64,000 nt of DNA from a virus. The notes beneath the pieces are model-generated. The model was given only the letters and a program-made list of their open reading frames with translations, had not been told where the DNA came from and ran no database searches. Positions 60,927 to 64,000 of the stretch are shown in pieces. Position 1 is the first letter of the stretch; each line of letters starts with the position of its first letter. The position numbers and the translations under genes were made by a program. The stretch is from positions 41,325-105,324 of IMG/VR virus record IMGVR_UViG_3300033148_006239; one strand, 5' to 3'.

Positions 60927-61241
60927 TTATTTATTTCTAATAGCGTTCCACAGTCGTTTTAATAGATTTTGATATGGTTGCCTTAATTTTTCATCATTTA
61001 TTATTATGTGTTTTCTGTTTGTGACCGTTATTTGTATAGTTATTAATGCATATAGTTTTAACTCATCTTTAATCATACAAATGGCTTCTGTACTTAATCC
61101 TGGAATTACTATTAACAATTCTCCTGGTTTAGTATGATTTTCAATTATCACTGGAAAATCATACTTAAACTTCTTTTTAAAAAATTCAATATAATCTTGA
61201 ATCGTGATCAATCTTGATCTTAAAGTTAGTTCTTCAATCAT
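60927..61241 (-). CDS. Hypothetical protein (104 aa)
   Basis: A 104-residue protein starting MIEELTLRSRLITIQDY after GGAAGAG. The longer ORF to 61292 uses a TTG start and overlaps the upstream gene further. Contains PGELLIVIPGLSTEAI and a C-terminal NDEKLRQPYQNLLKRLWN. Not recognised. Confidence 0.6.
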   Translation of the reverse strand: MIEELTLRSRLITIQDYIEFFKKKFKYDFPVIIENHTKPGELLIVIPGLSTEAICMIKDELKLYALITIQITVTNRKHIIINDEKLRQPYQNLLKRLWNAIRNK

Positions 61242-61251
61242 TTCTCTTCCT

Positions 61252-61437
61252 TTATAATCCATCATTTTTAGCTTCATAGCCATAATTACCAAATTCGCAT
61301 CTTGAACAATTTCCTAAATATATCTGCTCTTCCGCTGTCATGAGACTTTCGCAATATGGACATATACGTAGGTTTAATTTCTTCATCTCTCGAATTGTTT
61401 TCAATAACGCTATTAATGCTTTTAGTATACTATCCAT
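61252..61437 (-). CDS. Small zinc-finger protein
   Basis: A 61-residue protein with an amphipathic N-terminal helix and ICPYCESLMTAEEQIYLGNCSRCEFGN-type CxxC...CxxC ribbon. Coupled to the upstream gene through TAATG. Confidence 0.6.
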   Translation of the reverse strand: MDSILKALIALLKTIREMKKLNLRICPYCESLMTAEEQIYLGNCSRCEFGNYGYEAKNDGL

Positions 61438-61700
61438 TATATTCTATCAAATTCTGCTTGAAATGCACTTCGCATATTTTCTATTTTCTTATATATCAAA
61501 TCAATAGCGTCATCTAATCCGATATCAAATTCTGTTTCATATTTTAAACAAATTACTTCCGTCCTTTTATCTCTCCAATAAACATTTATAGTCTCAATAG
61601 GAAGTTTTGAATGTGCTTCTGTAAATTCGTTTAATATTTTATCACATCTATTAATCTGATGTATTAAATGATTACCTCGATTCAATTGCTCCGTTGTCAT
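61437..61700 (-). CDS. Hypothetical protein, first gene left of the origin-like region
   Basis: An 87-residue helical protein (TTEQLNRGNHLIHQINRCDKILNE). GGAGTAAATT provides the SD. It is the first minus-strand gene after the 61701-63276 gap, so a promoter for the leftward operon should lie in the adjacent 100 bases; I see only weak candidates there (TTGATT and TACAAT at poor spacing). Confidence 0.6.
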   Translation of the reverse strand: MTTEQLNRGNHLIHQINRCDKILNEFTEAHSKLPIETINVYWRDKRTEVICLKYETEFDIGLDDAIDLIYKKIENMRSAFQAEFDRI

Positions 61701-61820
61701 AATTTACTCCATGTTTTTGATGTAAATTGTATTTAAATATAACAAAACTCAATCAAAATTAACACGTTTTTATTTGCACTTCTCAATTTTTTATAATTTT
61801 ACATATTATAAAGGAAGAAA

Positions 61821-61958
61821 ATGTTTTCATTTTGTCGAGTACTACTCGATATTTCAACAATTTTAAAAATGAACGGGAGGTTCGGTTGTCTTGATTATGT
61901 TAAGATTTTCAAATGTGTCATACTTAATATTTCAACAATTTTAAAAATGAACGTGTGA
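61821..61958 (+). CDS. Possible plus-strand small ORF spanning two repeat copies
   Basis: A 45-codon ORF on the plus strand with AAGGA five bases before its ATG. Repeats 1 and 2 both encode ISTILKMN within it. Coding on this strand would be exceptional here, and the third repeat is out of frame, so the repeats may be DNA sites rather than protein. Confidence 0.25.
   Translation: MFSFCRVLLDISTILKMNGRFGCLDYVKIFKCVILNISTILKMNV
61835..61849. repeat. Perfect 15-bp palindrome next to the direct repeats
   Basis: TCGAGTA-C-TACTCGA, an odd-length perfect inverted repeat, abuts the first 27-bp repeat. It could be a protein-binding site (initiator or repressor) or a short cruciform. Confidence 0.5.
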
Positions 61959-61991
61959 AACTTAATATTTCAGCAATTTTAAAAATGAACG
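61849..61991. repeat. Three 27-bp direct repeats (iteron-like)
   Basis: Repeats at 61849-61875, 61927-61953 and 61965-61991 share ATATTTCARCAATTTTAAAAATGAACG; the third has G in place of A once. Spacings are 78 and 38 bases (about 2 x 39 and 1 x 38). They stand directly beside the A/T-only tract, resembling iterons next to a DNA-unwinding element. Confidence 0.6.
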
Positions 61992-62055
61992 TGATATGGG
62001 GGAAGAGGGGTGGGTAAGTAATTATATAAATATATATATAACCACCATATAGGGG

Positions 62056-62700
62056 TTTTTTAAATTAAAATTTTTTAATTATATATATATTAATAATTTA
62101 TATAATATTAATTATTTAATTATTTAATTATATATATAATAATAATTTATATAAATATATAATATTATTATAATTATATTAATAATTTATAATATTAATT
62201 AAATTAATAATTTAAAATTATTTAATTATTATATATTTATATAATAATTAAATAATATAAATATAATTATATATATAATATATATTTATATAATAAATAA
62301 TTTTAAATTAATTAAATATATAATATATAATAACTTATATAATAATTAAATAATATAAATATAATTATATATATAATATATAATATATAAAAATAATTTT
62401 TATAAATATATATATATTAATAATTAAATAATAATAATATAATTTATTATATATTATATATTTATAAAAATTATTAAATATATTTATATAAATTATTAAA
62501 TAATAATAAATAATAAATAATATAATATATATTAATATAATTAATAATATAATATATATTTATATAATAATAAATATTAAATAATATAAATTATTATATA
62601 TATATAATTTATAAATATAATTAATTATATATATATAAATTATTAATAATATTATAATTATAAAATAAAAAATTATTTATTATATAATTATAATAAAAAT
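62056..62700. other. A/T-only tract (about 645 bp)
   Basis: From the last G at 62055 to 62700 the sequence consists of A and T only, apart from one C at about 62334. It is built of TATATA, AATAATT and TTAATTA blocks. No ORF or SD is present. Such a tract melts easily and fits a DNA-unwinding element. A polymorphic or misassembled low-complexity region is also possible. Confidence 0.7.
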
Positions 62701-62812
62701 TCCCCACAAAAAATAATTTTTAACCAACTTAATTTATATCAAACCAATAACTACTCTCAAACCTTTTTTATACCATCATCTCACAACTATTATATATTAT
62801 CTTATAATCTTA

Positions 62813-63205
62813 AAAAAAAATTTTTTTCATCTCTCTCTCTACATATCTTACTTATATACTCCCCATATAAAATTAATATCTACACTCTAAACATTAACAC
62901 CCCTTATATCATCTCAAACACCTCTACAATCAATCTTTCTCTACTCCCTATACTTTACCCCTACCCTATAATTAACTACTCTTAAAATCAATCCTCATCC
63001 AATCTCAAACATATTAACATATTAACAACTCTTCATATATCATCTCTATTTAAAAAAAATTTTTTTCATTTTTTATCAAAAAAATAAAATATAATATTTC
63101 TTTAATCTACACACCAACTTCTCTTATATACTCCCTATAAAAAATTAATATCTACACACCATTAACTATATCAAAACATTTAAAAACATTAATCTACACA
63201 CCAAC
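62813..63205. repeat. Imperfect direct repeats with ATCTACAC motifs in the G-less region
   Basis: Related blocks occur near 62813-62900 and 63051-63165: a poly-A/poly-T junction (A8-9 T7) followed by CTTATATACTCCCnATA and AATTAATATCTACAC. ATCTACAC itself occurs at 62878, 63105, 63150, 63192, 63426 and 63596. TTAATCTACACACCAAC is identical at 63103 and 63190. They may be binding sites or remnants of duplication. The stretch 62701-63276 has no other clear gene. Confidence 0.5.
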
Positions 63206-63276
63206 AATTTTAAACAAAAAAAAATATATATCATATTTCTACAATATATATTTTATCCTTCTCCCACCATCCTAAT

Positions 63277-63402
63277 CTAAAATATATTTATCTTTATTTC
63301 CTCATCTCCCATTATACACTTACTTATCACAATCACTATATTTTCAAATCTTAACACTATCACTTCACACATCTCTACTTCATCAAAATAATTTTCTATC
63401 AT
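63277..63402 (-). CDS. Small C-free gene (41 aa)
   Basis: A 41-codon ORF in the G-less region with GGAGGT four bases before its ATG and TAG at its end. The product starts MIENYFDEVEMCEV and is hydrophobic in the middle (IVIVIS). No C occurs in the coding strand, so only A/G/T codons are used. Homology cannot be judged at this length. Confidence 0.5.
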   Translation of the reverse strand: MIENYFDEVEMCEVIVLRFENIVIVISKCIMGDEEIKINIF

Positions 63403-63472
63403 ATTTACCTCCAATAAATATTTTAATCTACACAAACATTACTTTATTTTTCCCACCAACCCACCCCATAAA

Positions 63473-63898
63473 TTATTTATCACCTTCCTTTTCATTCATA
63501 TTTTTTAACTCTTCTTTCATCCTTACAATCTCTTTCTCTAATCTTTCTTTCCTTAACTCTCCACTTACTCCCCCCAACTCTCTTAAATAACTATTATCTA
63601 CACCTTTTTCAATATTATTTATATAATATAAATAATAATTACTACTTCTATAAACATTCCATTCTTCATTAAACAAACTTTCACACAATTCTTTCTTATC
63701 CTTCCCATCTTTCAACCCTTTAATTAAATATTCATACACATATTTAATCTTCACTTTATCCAACTTATCTTTACTCCCACTCACTCCCTTATCCTTCACA
63801 ATCACTTTTTCTTTCAATTCTTTTACTTCTTTCTCTAATTCTTTCACTACTACACTCTTTTCTAAATCACTTTTTAAAACCTTATCATTCTTTTTCAT
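63473..63898 (-). CDS. C-free gene encoding a coiled-coil/helical protein (141 aa)
   Basis: The coding strand contains no C. The protein accordingly lacks Ala, His, Pro, Gln and Thr entirely, uses AGT for Ser and AGA/AGG for Arg. Start is the ATG at 63898 with GGAGG upstream; a TTG lies four codons earlier. The N-terminal ~50 residues are Lys/Glu coiled coil. The middle (YEYLIKGLKDGKDKKELCESL, then NEEWNVYRSSNYYLYY) resembles a compact helix-turn-helix. The C-terminus is again coiled coil. Possible DNA-binding or assembly protein; not recognised. Confidence 0.65.
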   Translation of the reverse strand: MKKNDKVLKSDLEKSVVVKELEKEVKELKEKVIVKDKGVSGSKDKLDKVKIKYVYEYLIKGLKDGKDKKELCESLFNEEWNVYRSSNYYLYYINNIEKGVDNSYLRELGGVSGELRKERLEKEIVRMKEELKNMNEKEGDK

Positions 63899-64000
63899 AT
63901 TTTCCTCCAAAACATTTTAAATCCTCACTTTATCCCATCACACCCACAATCAAATCCTTTTTTTAACCTCCATCCATAAACATAATAAAACATATTAAAA

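Larger units (their letters stand above)
62056..64000. other. G-less region of the plus strand
   Basis: No G occurs on the plus strand from 62056 to the right edge (1945 bases), while C is common after 62700. The coding strand of the two genes inside (minus) therefore has no C. SD sequences GGAGG and open reading frames survive in this alphabet. Neighbouring DNA to the left has normal G. The region may continue past 64000. Confidence 0.9.

Noticed and set aside
62056-64000. Simple low-complexity junk or assembly artefact
   Set aside because: After 62700 the sequence is not repetitive, contains two SD-equipped ORFs and still has abundant C, so a mere A/T repeat artefact does not explain the absence of G. 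Misassembly of the A/T-only part alone remains possible.
1-64000. CRISPR array or retron
   Set aside because: No regularly spaced 20-40-bp repeat-spacer series and no Cas or reverse transcriptase motifs were seen. The three 27-bp repeats have unequal spacing and no unique spacers of CRISPR type.

Overview
The window is part of the genome of a tailed bacteriophage with a contractile tail (myovirus morphology, Caudoviricetes). It is very AT-rich. Almost every gene lies on the minus strand, tightly packed with 1-20 nt overlaps and strong Shine-Dalgarno sites, so transcription runs from the right side of the window to the left. The first gene at the left edge is cut, so the genome continues beyond the window. 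The host cannot be named. A two-gene spanin-like module, a lipoprotein-type signal peptide and SD-driven translation fit a Gram-negative, AT-rich host, but this is inference.

From right to left: (1) 62056-64000 is extraordinary. The plus strand has no G at all. The first 645 bases are A/T only apart from one C. The next 1.3 kb is A/T/C only and still holds two SD-equipped minus-strand genes whose coding strands contain no C. (2) 61821-61991 carries a perfect palindrome and three copies of a 27-bp repeat next to the A/T tract, an origin-like arrangement. (3) 55355-61700 is an accessory block of small genes: several zinc ribbons, small membrane proteins, a secreted lipoprotein HNH nuclease of the DUF1524 type, and a 313-base hairpin cluster. 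(4) 36431-55275 is the head and neck module: small-terminase candidate, two Ig-like paralogues, large terminase, portal, fibre-like genes, an NlpC/P60-like protein, prohead protease with a nested scaffold, major capsid protein, connector and neck proteins, sheath and tube. (5) 15201-36345 is the tail and baseplate: tail assembly chaperone with a programmed -1 frameshift, tape measure, tube-baseplate adaptor, LysM protein, hub, spike, gp25-like, gpJ-like and gpI-like wedge proteins, and a 1227-residue fibre-like protein. (6) 12460-14947 is the lysis cassette: endolysin, holin, XhlA-like protein and an overlapping spanin-like pair. (7) 1-11877 is replication and nucleotide metabolism: DnaC-like loader, DnaB-like helicase, FEN-type exonuclease, DnaG-like primase, a tubulin/FtsZ-family GTPase, a sigma-like factor, a flavoprotein, a dUTPase-HAD fusion, a uracil-DNA-glycosylase-like protein, a deoxynucleotide-kinase-like protein and the cut sugar-nucleotide epimerase. 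A GC-rich structured RNA candidate sits at 7134-7288.

The most notable items are the G-less region with its C-free genes, the phage tubulin encoded beside the primase, the structured RNA, the shared motif between the tape-measure C-terminus and a separate 69-residue protein, the frameshifted tail chaperone and the secreted lipoprotein nuclease. Functions are read from motifs and synteny by eye; no database search was possible.
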